Positions 5,123-13,285 are shown, numbered from the stretch's first letter. The stretch: 14,566 bases of DNA from an uncultured Clostridia bacterium (GCA_946183095.1 CAMHBE010000016.1:1-14566), one strand, 5' to 3'. Translations and numbers: made by a program. Notes: a model not told the origin generated them from the sequence alone.

Positions 5123-7516
5123 TTATCTTCCAATCACAAGCGCGCAGTACGAACCGCCCGCGCCGAACGAAAGCGCGAGTATATTGTCAAGCTCGCCGCT
5201 CTTAACTGTCTTTCTTGCCATTTTACCGTCGCCGCCGAGGAAATACGCGCTGTCCTCCGGGATATCCCCGTGCAGCATCAGCGCAGCGTGTGCGGCTCCG
5301 AGTGCAGCCGATGCAGCCCTTCCCTCGCCGAGACGCTCCTTCACCGAAAGTACGGGAAGTTCCGCGAGTCTGCCGCCGAATACGCGTTTCAGCGCACCCA
5401 GCTCTATGTCATCAACCGCCTTGCAGCCGTCCGCAAATCCCACGACCGCACCGATGTCGGCAGCCGTGATGCCCGCATCCGCAACAGCTTCCGCTATCGC
5501 ACGGTCAAGCGCTTCGTCCGAGCCGCTCAGCTTTCCGAACTCTACATTGCGGTGCGCGGAGCCGCAGCCCTTTGCGTAAGCGTATATGCGCGCGCCCCTG
5601 TCCTTTGCAGCCGTTTCATCTTCGAGCAGCAGTGTAGTGCTTCCGTCGGAGAGTATGAAGCTGTCTGAACCCGAATACGGCTCCACAGGCTTGTCCGCGG
5701 CGTAACCGAGAGTTCCGTACAGCTCGCGGATTATATCGTCGTTCTCGTCCGTGCCCGTCGCGAGCATAGCTTTCTCGCGTCCGAGACGTATCACGCTCAT
5801 TGCATACGCTGCCGAGAAAAGTCCCGACTGCGCACCGTTCGTCGCGGTAACGTTGTACCCCTTTATGCCGGAGCATATCGAGAGATAGCCGCCCGCCGCA
5901 TTATATACGGTATTCGGGAACTTGAACGCACTTCCGTTCGCGTTGCCCTTTTCCGCTATCAGCATCTCAAAGTCGCAGACCGGGGAGAGCGCACCCTCGG
6001 AAGTTCCCACGATTATGCCTATATCGGTCGCGTTGTCGTCCGTTATCGTAAATCCGCCGTCCTGGAGCGCTTCCATTCCGGAAACTGCCTGGAGCTGGCT
6101 GAAACGGTCGAGCTTGCGGTAAAATGCCATTTTCAGACCGAGCGCGTCGTAATCGTCCTTGCCCACCGACGAACAGAGGTCGGCAGCAGCTGCGGGAGTT
6201 CCCGGAACGAAGTCCTCAACGTAATTCTGCACGCCGTTTCCCGCCGGGGTCACGATACCCATGCCGGTGATGCCGATCCGCGGTCTTTCGTCTCTCATCT
6301 TAACACTGCCGATCTTCTTGCCGAACACGATGGACGCGTTGTTGCCGCCGAAGGCGAAGGAGTTGCTCATGACCGTGTGGAGTTCCTTTTTGCGGGGAAC
6401 GTTCGGACAGAAATCGAGCTTTCCGGCTCTTTCCGCGAGCAAGGTGAGATCATCCTCCGAAAATCCCACAGTCGGGGGAACGATGTTTTCACACAGCGCT
6501 TTTATCGCAAGAACGGCTTCCACCGCTCCCGCCGCGCCGAGACAATGCCCCGTCATGGCTTTTGTGGAGCTTACGCTGAGGTCGTCGTTCTTTCCGTCGA
6601 ATATGGTATGCAGGGACAGGAATTCCGCTTCATCGTTCTTTGCGGTACCCGTTCCGTGCGCGTTTACATAGTCTATATCGGCTTCGGTGATGCCGGAATT
6701 CTTGATAGCATCGCGGATAGCGTTCATCTGTCCTTCGCCGTCGGGCCGCGGAGCCGTGATGTGGTGTGCGTCGCTGCTCACGCCGGAACCCAGCACCTCG
6801 CAGTATATCTTCGCGCCGCGTGCCTTTGCGTGCTCGTAAGACTCGACTATGACCGCACCCGCGCCCTCGCCGAGCGTGATACCGCTGAGGTGATTGAACG
6901 GCGAGCAAGGGTTCGCGTCGAGCGCGTGCAGCGAGGTGAAACCGGCATAAGGCACGGAAGCGAAGGAATCCGCACCGCCCGCGATAACAACATCCGCGCG
7001 TCCCGTCCTTATCAGGTCGGAGGCGTAGGAGATGCTGATAGTACCCGCGGCGCAGGCGTTGGCGACGTTGGTGACGACACCTCCCGCGTGGCAGTAACCC
7101 GCAGCCTGCGACGCTATCGCGGCTATCGGCATCTGGGGTATCAGTTCCGCTTTCTTTCCTTTTGTATAGTATTCCTCAACGCTTACGACACCGCCTACAC
7201 AGCTGCCCATTATCACTCCGGCGCGTTCGCTGCCGCCGAAGTCCGTAAGCCCGGAATCGTTCATGGCTTCAGCGACTGCCTTTATGCAAAGCTTTGAAGC
7301 TCTGTCCATACCCTGTGTTCCGGGAAGGCTCCACGGCGTGTCGTCACGCACTTCTGCGGAGTAGTCCGAATAGCAGTTCTCGGTATCGACGGTTTTCGTG
7401 TGATCTATGCCGGACACCGCATTTATCGCGTTGTTCCAGCATTCCTCAACATTTCCGCCTATAGCGGAGATCATGCCGAGACCTGTTATCACACAGCGAG
7501 TTCTGTCGTTTTCCAC
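5123..7516 (-). CDS. Fused ketosynthase and chain-length-factor-like protein (KS-KS0)
   Basis: A 797-residue protein made of two FabF-like thiolase-fold domains, each about 400 residues. The first (about 5-402) is complete: Cys155 in NACAAG, His287 in NAHGTGT, Lys319 and His324 in TKAMTGH, and GEGAG (216-220), so it should catalyse decarboxylative condensation of malonyl-ACP with acyl-ACP. The second (about 411-797) keeps the fold (GITGMGIVTPAGNG, LSFGAGGS) but not the chemistry: the Cys position is Ala562 (NGAQSG), the first His position falls in GFADGC (693-698), and the second reads LGEG (729-732). This is the pattern of a chain-length factor, which in type II polyketide systems is normally a separate subunit paired with the ketosynthase. 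GTG at 7516 has AAGGGTGAG upstream at good spacing. The gene follows the ACP gene by 131 bases and precedes fabG by 19. The domain assignment is strong; the fusion's product is unknown. Confidence 0.9.
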   Translation of the reverse strand: MENDRTRCVITGLGMISAIGGNVEECWNNAINAVSGIDHTKTVDTENCYSDYSAEVRDDTPWSLPGTQGMDRASKLCIKAVAEAMNDSGLTDFGGSERAGVIMGSCVGGVVSVEEYYTKGKKAELIPQMPIAAIASQAAGYCHAGGVVTNVANACAAGTISISYASDLIRTGRADVVIAGGADSFASVPYAGFTSLHALDANPCSPFNHLSGITLGEGAGAVIVESYEHAKARGAKIYCEVLGSGVSSDAHHITAPRPDGEGQMNAIRDAIKNSGITEADIDYVNAHGTGTAKNDEAEFLSLHTIFDGKNDDLSVSSTKAMTGHCLGAAGAVEAVLAIKALCENIVPPTVGFSEDDLTLLAERAGKLDFCPNVPRKKELHTVMSNSFAFGGNNASIVFGKKIGSVKMRDERPRIGITGMGIVTPAGNGVQNYVEDFVPGTPAAAADLCSSVGKDDYDALGLKMAFYRKLDRFSQLQAVSGMEALQDGGFTITDDNATDIGIIVGTSEGALSPVCDFEMLIAEKGNANGSAFKFPNTVYNAAGGYLSICSGIKGYNVTATNGAQSGLFSAAYAMSVIRLGREKAMLATGTDENDDIIRELYGTLGYAADKPVEPYSGSDSFILSDGSTTLLLEDETAAKDRGARIYAYAKGCGSAHRNVEFGKLSGSDEALDRAIAEAVADAGITAADIGAVVGFADGCKAVDDIELGALKRVFGGRLAELPVLSVKERLGEGRAASAALGAAHAALMLHGDIPEDSAYFLGGDGKMARKTVKSGELDNILALSFGAGGSYCALVIGR

Positions 7517-7647
7517 TTTATCTCACCCTTCTTTATCTTTGTGCAATGTCTTTGTTTACTTTATTTATCAACAACACTAAAAACCATTGCCGTTATCTTT
7601 CACAGCAAAGGTTTTCGGTGGATATCATTTTTGTGTTTTGCGGTGCA

Positions 7648-7893
7648 TCACTTGTTTGCTGTGATGTACGCGGCTATGGTGTCGATGCTTAAGAAGTTTT
7701 CCTTGTCAACGCCGGTCATGTCAACTCCGAACTCGCCGTCAACATAGGAGATTATCTCCAGAGAATCAACAGAATCAAGACCTATCGAGCTGTCGCCGAA
7801 AAGTTCGGTGTCGTATTCCAGAACATCGGCTTCAACTCCGAGAGTTGAGCATATAAAATCCTTGAGTTTAGCCTTCATCTCATTATCAGCCAT
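7648..7893 (-). CDS. Acyl carrier protein
   Basis: An 81-residue acidic protein, typical ACP size. GLDSVDSLEI (38-47) contains Ser41, the 4'-phosphopantetheine attachment site, with the usual DS(L/V) surroundings. The chain would be carried on this arm and presented to the ketosynthase, FabG, FabZ and PlsX encoded downstream. ATG at 7893 is chosen because AGGAGG lies eight bases upstream; an ATG two codons earlier sits almost on top of that site. A consensus promoter about 40 bases upstream makes this the first gene of the operon. The phosphopantetheinyl transferase needed to activate it is not in the window. A dedicated ACP for this assembly line is more likely than the housekeeping AcpP, but not proven. 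Confidence 0.92.
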   Translation of the reverse strand: MADNEMKAKLKDFICSTLGVEADVLEYDTELFGDSSIGLDSVDSLEIISYVDGEFGVDMTGVDKENFLSIDTIAAYITANK

Positions 7894-7935
7894 GGTCATA
7901 TCCTCCTCATAGACATTAAGGCAATTTATTAAAAC

Positions 7936-7964
7936 ATTATACAACAGTTTTTCAAAAAATGCAA
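7936..7964 (-). promoter_or_regulatory. Promoter of the ACP-KS-fabG-fabZ-oxidoreductase-plsX operon
   Basis: On the minus strand, -35 TTGCAT (7959-7964), a 17-base spacer and a perfect -10 TATAAT (7936-7941). Transcription would start near 7929, about 35 bases before the ACP start codon. The sequence upstream is T/A-rich, which favours strong sigma-A activity. No FapR- or FabT-like operator is recognised. Confidence 0.8.
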
Positions 7965-8273
7965 GATGCAATTTCGAGAAAATATACAATTTTTTTCTTT
8001 GAAAACGTTCACAGTGCCGTCCGACGCATTTACGCGGTATGATCTCCCTTTTTCCGCCGGCATACCTGCTCGGTTCGCCGAAACGGCTTTGTTATGCATC
8101 TTTCCGGCATTTTCTCTGCGCATCGCCGATGCAGCTGCATCCATGACGCGGCAAAACAGCGCATGATACAGCGGGAATGCAGGCGGCAAATTTCGTCAAA
8201 TTTAACAAAAATTCCCTTGCAATACCGATAATTTTTGAATTTGCACAATATTGTCAAAACAGCACAAAAATTC
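7965..8273. other. Divergent intergenic region between the ACP operon and the flavodoxin gene
   Basis: About 310 bases between two divergent promoters with no credible gene. It contains a perfect 14-bp palindrome GATGCAGCTGCATC (8128-8141) and an AT-rich dyad centred on ACAATATTGT (8245-8254), 20 bases upstream of the flavodoxin -35 box. Either could bind a dimeric regulator, but neither matches an operator I can name (it is not the Rex consensus). Confidence 0.4.
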
Positions 8274-8302
8274 TTGCAATTTGCGGAAAAATATGTTATA
8301 AT
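8274..8302 (+). promoter_or_regulatory. Sigma-A promoter of the flavodoxin gene
   Basis: -35 TTGCAA (8274-8279), a 17-base spacer and a perfect -10 TATAAT (8297-8302). Expected transcription start is near 8309, leaving a short leader with an AAGGAGG ribosome site (8317-8323). Confidence 0.8.
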
Positions 8303-8331
8303 AAGACATAATCTGTAAGGAGGAACACATC

Positions 8332-8820
8332 ATGAGCAAAGTTCTGGTAGCATATTTCAGCACAAAGGGCGTAACAGCAAGAAAAGCCGAAGCTATCGCC
8401 GAAGCGGCAGGCGCGGATCTGTATGAGATAAAGCCCGCGGTACCGTATTCCGACGAGGATCTCGATTACCGCAACAGCGAGTCGCGCAGCACGGTGGAGA
8501 TGAAGGACAAGAGCTTCCGCCCCGAACTCGCCGACAAGGACGCGCACGCGGAGGATTACGACACGATATTCCTCGGTTTCCCGATCTGGTGGTACACAGC
8601 CCCGACCATTATCAACTCTTTCCTTGAGAGCTATGACCTCGCGGGAAAGACCATCATACTTTTTGCGACCTCGGACGGTACGAAATTCGGCAAGTCCGTG
8701 CAGGATCTCAGAAAGAGCGTTCCCGAGTCCACGGTCATCAAAGAGGGCAAGATGATGTCGAATATGCAGACTCTCGTCATAAAGGCATGGGTCAAGGAAC
8801 TCGGCTTCGGGAACGACTGA
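8332..8820 (+). CDS. Flavodoxin
   Basis: A 162-residue flavodoxin-fold protein, typical size. VLVAYFSTKGVTA (4-16) is beta1 with the FMN phosphate loop; the usual SASGTT appears as STKGVT. ADLYEIKP (28-35), GFPIWWYTAPTIIN (82-95) and GKTIILFATSDG (103-114) are the standard family segments, with the Trp pair next to the isoalloxazine ring. It resembles the Flavodoxin_4 group common in gut Clostridia, which act as one-electron carriers or small NAD(P)H-linked reductases. AAGGAGG lies eight bases upstream of the ATG. It is transcribed alone, divergently from the ACP operon, and ends in a GC-rich hairpin. Whether it supplies electrons to the neighbouring oxidoreductase is unknown. Confidence 0.9.
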   Translation: MSKVLVAYFSTKGVTARKAEAIAEAAGADLYEIKPAVPYSDEDLDYRNSESRSTVEMKDKSFRPELADKDAHAEDYDTIFLGFPIWWYTAPTIINSFLESYDLAGKTIILFATSDGTKFGKSVQDLRKSVPESTVIKEGKMMSNMQTLVIKAWVKELGFGND

Positions 8821-8858
8821 TCCCGCTACAGCCCCTGACCTGCTTTATTGACACGTTT

Positions 8859-8882
8859 AGGCGCTCCCGACGCGGGGCGCCT
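8859..8882 (+). terminator. Rho-independent-like terminator after the flavodoxin gene
   Basis: Arms 8859-8867 and 8874-8882 pair over 9 bp (AGGCGCTCC with GGGGCGCCT, one T-G pair) around the loop CGACGC. The tail TTATCTTGCTTG is only moderately U-rich. It begins 39 bases after the flavodoxin stop. A second small hairpin (8893-8899 with 8904-8910) follows. Confidence 0.65.
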
Positions 8883-8907
8883 TATCTTGCTTGCCCTGTT
8901 ATTACAG

Positions 8908-9067
8908 GGCACCTCTAAAAACCTCTTGCCGCCCATTCGTACCGCCCTAAAGCCGTCATATTGCACAAATTTTCCTTGACATACGACAGTATGCCTGCAA
9001 AAAATTTGTACAATCTGCCGACTTTATGTCGGCACGCCTGAACGACAATAGGTTTTTAGAGGAGCCC
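8908..9067. mobile_element. 160-bp miniature inverted-repeat element (MITE-like)
   Basis: Left end GGCACCTCTAAAAACCT (8908-8924) and right end AGGTTTTTAGAGGAGCC (9050-9066) are inverted repeats with one mismatch. The direct repeat TACAG flanks the element at 8903-8907 and 9068-9072, as expected of a target duplication. The whole unit is a long imperfect palindrome: 8907-8973 pairs with 9001-9067 at about 53 of 67 positions, closed by a hairpin CATAC-GACA-GTATG (8980-8993). A second local hairpin, GCCGAC/GTCGGC, lies at 9017-9033. It has no ORF, so movement would depend on a transposase elsewhere. Family unknown to me. Confidence 0.75.
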
Positions 9068-9534
9068 TACAGTATCGTTTCCATGCCCGTTTTCTGGGGC
9101 AGCAGTCCCATTTTCTCGTAGAACCTGCGCGCGTCCGGGTTGCACTCCCAGACGTTGAGCGTGATGTTGTAGCAGCCGACAGACTTCGCGTATGCTCTGA
9201 CGTGTTCGTACAGCGCACTGCCGACGTGCTTCCCGCGGCTCTTTTCGTCAACGCACAGATCGTCGATATACAGCGTCTTTATGTCGGTGAGTATGTTGTC
9301 GCCCTTGTGCTCCTGAAGGACGCAGAACGCGTAGCCCAGCAGTTCCCCGTCCTGCAATGCGGCAAATATCGGTCTGCTGTCATCGGCTATTATCTCCGCG
9401 AGCTGCTCGTCGGTGTATTTCTTGACACCGCCCTTGAACAAGTCCGGGCGGCCTTTGTGATGCACTTCGAGCACCTGCCGCAGCAGAGAGTTTATCCCGT
9501 CCATATCCTTTATTACCGCTCTTCTTATCTCCAT
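9067..9534 (-). CDS. GNAT-family N-acetyltransferase
   Basis: A 155-residue single-domain GNAT, which transfers acetyl from acetyl-CoA to an amine. The acetyl-CoA site is visible as LYIDDLCVDEKSRGKHVGSA (88-107): the strand-4/helix-3 signature in which the first Gly of RxxGxG is His103. NPDARRFYEKMGL (132-144) is the C-terminal part that packs on the cofactor. ATG at 9534 is chosen because AGGAAG lies eight bases upstream; 20 extra upstream codons would place the start on the -35 box. The stop codon TAG straddles the junction with the inserted element: its last base comes from the element, and the reconstructed empty site would read TAA. The protein therefore appears complete. Substrate unknown; close relatives are annotated only as GNAT. 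Confidence 0.88.
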   Translation of the reverse strand: MEIRRAVIKDMDGINSLLRQVLEVHHKGRPDLFKGGVKKYTDEQLAEIIADDSRPIFAALQDGELLGYAFCVLQEHKGDNILTDIKTLYIDDLCVDEKSRGKHVGSALYEHVRAYAKSVGCYNITLNVWECNPDARRFYEKMGLLPQKTGMETIL

Positions 9535-9565
9535 GACGGACACTTCCTTTCTTTTACCTTCTACA

Positions 9566-9594
9566 ATTATATATTTTATGGTAATTTCTGTCAA
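9566..9594 (-). promoter_or_regulatory. Perfect consensus promoter of the GNAT gene
   Basis: On the minus strand, TTGACA (9589-9594), a 17-base spacer and TATAAT (9566-9571). Both boxes match the sigma-A consensus exactly. Transcription would start near 9559, about 25 bases before the start codon. Confidence 0.88.
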
Positions 9595-9619
9595 TAGCTT
9601 TTTTTCGGCATTTTCCGAT

Positions 9620-9648
9620 TTGACAATCAGCCTTTTTTGCTATATAAT
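9620..9648 (+). promoter_or_regulatory. Perfect consensus promoter of the lipoprotein-ispDF operon
   Basis: TTGACA (9620-9625), a 17-base spacer and TATAAT (9643-9648), all exact. It stands back to back with the GNAT promoter, with 25 bases between the two -35 boxes. The leader from about 9655 to 9711 ends in AAGGAG seven bases before the GTG start. Confidence 0.88.
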
Positions 9649-9711
9649 AGTTTGTGGGGAACGCTACCCCCTTTTACCGATATACAATGACTCTTTTCAA
9701 GGAGTGATACC

Positions 9712-12099
9712 GTGATACACACGAAACATACATTTTTATCGGCGGCGGCAGTTACGCTGTGCGCCGCTCTGCTTGCGGGCTGCGGGACTGCGCCGGGGTC
9801 TGATGCCGGGGAGACTTCCCGCACGTCTGCGGCTGAAACGTCCGCTTCGGAAACATCCGCGGCGGTGACTTCCGCATCTTCCGAAGAACAGACCTCCTCC
9901 GCTGCGCCCTCCGCGTCCGTGGGAGCTTTCGCCGACGAGGAGGAGATAACCCCCGAAAAAGAAGAAAAGCCGTTCGTTATCGCAGTTGACGGCATTAACA
10001 GCACATACACCCCGTTTACAGGCAGTTCGGAATATGACCGGCTGCTCGACAGGCTCACCGGCGCAAGGCTGCTCGGACGCACAAGGGCGGGCAGACCCGT
10101 GACCGCCGGCGTTTCCGGTCAGAAAGAGCGTTTCGGCGGCAAGACCTACGATTACAGCGGGCTTGCCGATGTGTTTACCTACCGCAGTGAGACCGATGAT
10201 ACCACGACTTTCACCTTTGTGCTGCGGGAGAACGCGGGGTTCGCCGACGGTGAGACGCTTGACGCGGACGACGTGATCTTCACGCTCTATGTGCTGCTCG
10301 ACCCGTCTTACGAGGGTGACAAGTCCCTCGCGGATGCCGGCATCGTGGGTGCGCTGAACTACCGCTATGACAGCGCGTTCGCCGACACGATAACCGACGA
10401 GCGCATTGCGGAAGTCCTCGCGTCCCCCGAGATAGAGGATATGATGCGGGAAAAGCTGGTCATACCGACATTGCAGAAGCAGTACGCCGTGGTCGAGACG
10501 CTTTACGGCGACAGTTCCTACGAGATATACACGAGCAGATACCCCGACCCGCGCGATCTTTTCGTGTTCTTCTTCTCGATAGACAGCGAATACACCCGCC
10601 CCGAGAACGCTTCTAAAGACGATGTCATTTCCGATATCGCCGCAATGTACGGCAGCGGCTACAAACAGCTCGCAAGCATGACAGTGGGCGACGAGAACGC
10701 ATTTGACAGGCAGGCGGCGGCGATTGCGACCGAATACATCACCGTGCAGTCATACAACGCGGAAGTTCCCCGCGAACATATCAACAGCATTTCCGGCATA
10801 CGCAGGACGAGCAGATACAGCCTTGCGGTGACAGTTCGCGGCACCGGAACCGATTTTCTCGACACGGTCGCTGATATCGTCGTTGCGCCGCTGCACTACT
10901 ACGGTTCGGAAGCGCTTTATGAGATCGAAAAAGAACGTTTTGGCTTCACCAAGGGCAATGCTGCCGCCGTTCTTGCCGCACACGCGGGGGATCCTCTCGG
11001 CGCCGGCGCATACAGTGCAGCATCGTCCGATGACGGTACGCCGGTATTTGCCGCAAACAAGTATTATTATCGCGGCAAGCCATATACCGAAGAAATTACC
11101 GTCACAGGTGCATACGATGACCCGGCTGATATGATAGCCGACGGCAGAGCGGATGCGGCGTTTTCCGACGGCTCGGCTGATGTTCGCAGTTCCGCCGACA
11201 ATGCCAACAGATCCGTCGAGAAAGTATTCACCGAGGTCGTCGGCAGCAGCGGCTACGGATACATCGGCATAAACGCCGATACCGTGAACATCTCCGGAGA
11301 TGCGCTCTCCGAAGCGAGCTGCTTTCTGCGCAAGGGCATTGCCACAGCACTGAACTATTTTAAAGGCGGATCCGTTTCCGCCTACTTCGGCGAGGAATAC
11401 GAACTCACCGACTACGCGATCGCCGGAACGATGCAGGTCGCAGCCGACACCGAAGCCTATATCCCGCCGTACTCCCTCGATGCGGACGGCGAGCCGATCC
11501 TGACCCCCGACATGACTGCCGCACAGCAGAAAAACGCGGTGAAGACCGCCTGTCTCGGCTATTTCATGCGTGCGGGCTATACCGTTGACGAAAACGGCGT
11601 TATCACCGCAGCACCGGAGGGCGGGAGACTCTCGTTCAATGCGCTCGTATCAGGCGGCGGAGCCGGTGCGCATCCCGCATATACGGCTCTCGCAAAAACC
11701 TCGGAACTGCTCGGCGAGATAGGAATAACGCTGAACGTAACTGATGTCACCGACCCCGGCACGCTCTGGGAAAGTATTTCCCACGGTACCCATGAGATAT
11801 GGGCGGGTGCGTGGGACTGCACGCTGTCACACCTCTATCCTGCCGACCACTACGGCATAGACTTCGGCAAACTCGACTATGAGCTCCCGGAAACGGAAAG
11901 CGCTGCCGACGCGGAATATGCGCTGTTCTGTGCGGTATGCCGCAAAGCTGTGGATGAACTTGCCGTCGAAGTCCCCCTCTATAAGCGGACAAGCCTTGTG
12001 CTGTTCAGCGCCCTTCGCGTGAATAAGTCCGGTGTTGCCGAAAACATGACCGGTTCTTACGACTGGACAGACCAAATAGAAAAGCTGGAGCTGAAATGA
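9712..12099 (+). CDS. Lipoprotein, solute-binding protein family 5 (oligopeptide type)
   Basis: A 795-residue secreted lipoprotein. Residues 1-23 are a signal peptide ending in the lipobox LAGC, so Cys24 would be lipidated and the protein held on the outer face of the membrane. A Ser/Thr/Ala-rich linker (about 25-75) follows. The rest matches SBP_bac_5, the peptide/nickel-type binding proteins of ABC importers: [26 protein letters not shown] (split at 167-182 and 183-192) is the family's hallmark region, and the C-terminal third includes the usual EIWAGAWD. Typical members have 500-600 residues; the extra length appears to lie in the middle, around 200-345. GTG start with AAGGAG upstream. No permease or ATPase gene is near, so the transporter partner is elsewhere or the protein acts as a sensor or chaperone. 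Its stop overlaps the ispDF start (ATGA), an unexpected coupling. Ligand unknown. Confidence 0.82.
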   Translation: MIHTKHTFLSAAAVTLCAALLAGCGTAPGSDAGETSRTSAAETSASETSAAVTSASSEEQTSSAAPSASVGAFADEEEITPEKEEKPFVIAVDGINSTYTPFTGSSEYDRLLDRLTGARLLGRTRAGRPVTAGVSGQKERFGGKTYDYSGLADVFTYRSETDDTTTFTFVLRENAGFADGETLDADDVIFTLYVLLDPSYEGDKSLADAGIVGALNYRYDSAFADTITDERIAEVLASPEIEDMMREKLVIPTLQKQYAVVETLYGDSSYEIYTSRYPDPRDLFVFFFSIDSEYTRPENASKDDVISDIAAMYGSGYKQLASMTVGDENAFDRQAAAIATEYITVQSYNAEVPREHINSISGIRRTSRYSLAVTVRGTGTDFLDTVADIVVAPLHYYGSEALYEIEKERFGFTKGNAAAVLAAHAGDPLGAGAYSAASSDDGTPVFAANKYYYRGKPYTEEITVTGAYDDPADMIADGRADAAFSDGSADVRSSADNANRSVEKVFTEVVGSSGYGYIGINADTVNISGDALSEASCFLRKGIATALNYFKGGSVSAYFGEEYELTDYAIAGTMQVAADTEAYIPPYSLDADGEPILTPDMTAAQQKNAVKTACLGYFMRAGYTVDENGVITAAPEGGRLSFNALVSGGGAGAHPAYTALAKTSELLGEIGITLNVTDVTDPGTLWESISHGTHEIWAGAWDCTLSHLYPADHYGIDFGKLDYELPETESAADAEYALFCAVCRKAVDELAVEVPLYKRTSLVLFSALRVNKSGVAENMTGSYDWTDQIEKLELK

Positions 12100-13235
12100 T
12101 GAAAACCAACGTTCTGATACTCGCGGGCGGGTCGTCAAGCCGCATGAACGGTATAAACAAGCAGTTCGCACTTATCGGCGGCATCCCCGTCATAATAAAA
12201 AGCATCCTCGCCTTCGAGCACTGCCCCCTCGTGTCGGATATAATCGCTGCCGTGCGGGAATGTGACGCGGACAGGCTTGCCGCGCTGTGCGGAGAATACG
12301 GCATTACAAAGCTGAAAAAGACAGTTCCCGGCGGTGATACCCGTACAGAGTCCGCACGGCGCGCGTTTGCGGAATGTGACGATTGTGATATTATAATAGT
12401 ACACGACGGTGCAAGGCCCTACGTTTCCGCCGCACTCATCGAGCGCGTGATAAATGCCGCAGCCGCTCACGGTGCCGCGATACCCGCACTTCCGCTGAAG
12501 GACACTGTCAAATTCACCGACGAAAAGGGTTTTTCCGCGGGAACTCCCGACCGCGCCGCACTTCGCGCAGTTCAGACACCGCAGGCTTTCCTCTGTTCGC
12601 AGTACCGCGAAATGATGCTGTCGGGGAAGGATGCCACCGACGACGCGGGACTTGCGGAAATGCTGGGTATGCCGGTATTTCTCACGGAGGGTGATCCCCG
12701 CAACATAAAAATAACCACACCCGACGACCTTCCAAAGGAGAAAAACTCAATGTTTCGTATCGGACACGGCTATGACGTTCACCTGCTCACAGAGGGGCGA
12801 AAGCTCATCATCGGCGGCGTTGACATACCATTCGACCTCGGGCTGCTCGGACATTCCGACGCTGATGTTCTCGTCCATGCGGTTATGGACGCAATGCTCG
12901 GTGCGCTGGCGCTGGGCGACATCGGCAGGCACTTCCCCGACAATGACCCGCAGTACAAAGGCGCGGACAGCATCGGACTGCTGCGGCGCGTCACAGAAAT
13001 GATACATGAGCGCGGGTATTCGGTTTCAAACCTCGACTGCACGATAAATGCAGAGAAGCCGAAACTCGCTCCCTACACAGCGCAGATGCGCTCGAATATC
13101 GCGGCAGCCTGCGGATGCAGCGAATCGCAGGTCAGCGTGAAAGCCACCACCGAGGAAGGGCTGGGACTTGCGGGCAAAGGGATAGGTTCGGTTTGCGTGT
13201 GCTTGCTGAGTTCCTGTCAAAGCGGTATGTTCTGA
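12096..13235 (+). CDS. ispDF: Bifunctional IspD-IspF (isoprenoid MEP pathway)
   Basis: A 379-residue fusion. Residues 1-218 are IspD (MEP cytidylyltransferase): [16 protein letters not shown] (9-24) with Arg16 and Lys22, then [29 protein letters not shown] and [10 protein letters not shown]. Residues 219-379 are IspF (MEcPP synthase): GHGYDVH (223-229) with Asp227 and His229, [15 protein letters not shown] with metal ligand His261, and [10 protein letters not shown]. The two enzymes catalyse non-consecutive steps of the MEP route to isopentenyl diphosphate in the cytoplasm; IspE, needed between them, is not in the window. The ATG at 12096 overlaps the lipoprotein stop. IspD is a little shorter than usual (225-236) and joins IspF with almost no linker. 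An internal ribosome site before the IspF Met suggests that IspF may also be made alone. Confidence 0.95.
   Translation: MMKTNVLILAGGSSSRMNGINKQFALIGGIPVIIKSILAFEHCPLVSDIIAAVRECDADRLAALCGEYGITKLKKTVPGGDTRTESARRAFAECDDCDIIIVHDGARPYVSAALIERVINAAAAHGAAIPALPLKDTVKFTDEKGFSAGTPDRAALRAVQTPQAFLCSQYREMMLSGKDATDDAGLAEMLGMPVFLTEGDPRNIKITTPDDLPKEKNSMFRIGHGYDVHLLTEGRKLIIGGVDIPFDLGLLGHSDADVLVHAVMDAMLGALALGDIGRHFPDNDPQYKGADSIGLLRRVTEMIHERGYSVSNLDCTINAEKPKLAPYTAQMRSNIAAACGCSESQVSVKATTEEGLGLAGKGIGSVCVCLLSSCQSGMF
12735..12752 (+). promoter_or_regulatory. Internal ribosome site and start codon for IspF alone
   Basis: AAGGAG (12735-12740) is followed nine bases later by an in-frame ATG (12750) that is the natural first Met of the IspF domain ([11 protein letters not shown]). 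It looks like the former start of a separate ispF gene kept after fusion, and may still give a free IspF protein. Seen in sequence; use is inferred. Confidence 0.55.
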
Positions 13236-13285
13236 CAGACCGTTCCCTGACGAAGCGTGATCTGCCGCTGATATCATCGTAAACA

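Noticed and set aside
6377..7297. 306-codon plus-strand ORF opposite the ketosynthase
   Set aside because: Arg/Val-rich antisense reading of a conserved KS coding region; no ribosome site or family resemblance.
2031..7893. Reading the operon as the ordinary housekeeping fatty-acid synthesis operon
   Set aside because: Missing FabH, FabD, enoyl reductase and acetyl-CoA carboxylase genes, and the KS is fused to a dead KS; still possible that it contributes to normal lipid synthesis.
7894..7989. Longer N-terminus for the ACP (32 extra codons)
   Set aside because: It would run through the promoter and the AGGAGG site; ACPs normally start where ATG 7893 does.
7929..8257. Small minus-strand ORFs between the ACP and flavodoxin genes
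   Set aside because: No ribosome sites, no family resemblance, and they overlap the operon promoter region.
8241..8257. Possible Rex (redox repressor) operator upstream of the flavodoxin promoter
   Set aside because: The dyad around ACAATATTGT does not fit TTGTTAA-N4-TTAACAA.
8893..9072. CRISPR-like or small-RNA locus suggested by the stacked hairpins
   Set aside because: There are no regularly spaced direct repeats; the terminal inverted repeats and TACAG duplication fit an inserted miniature element better.
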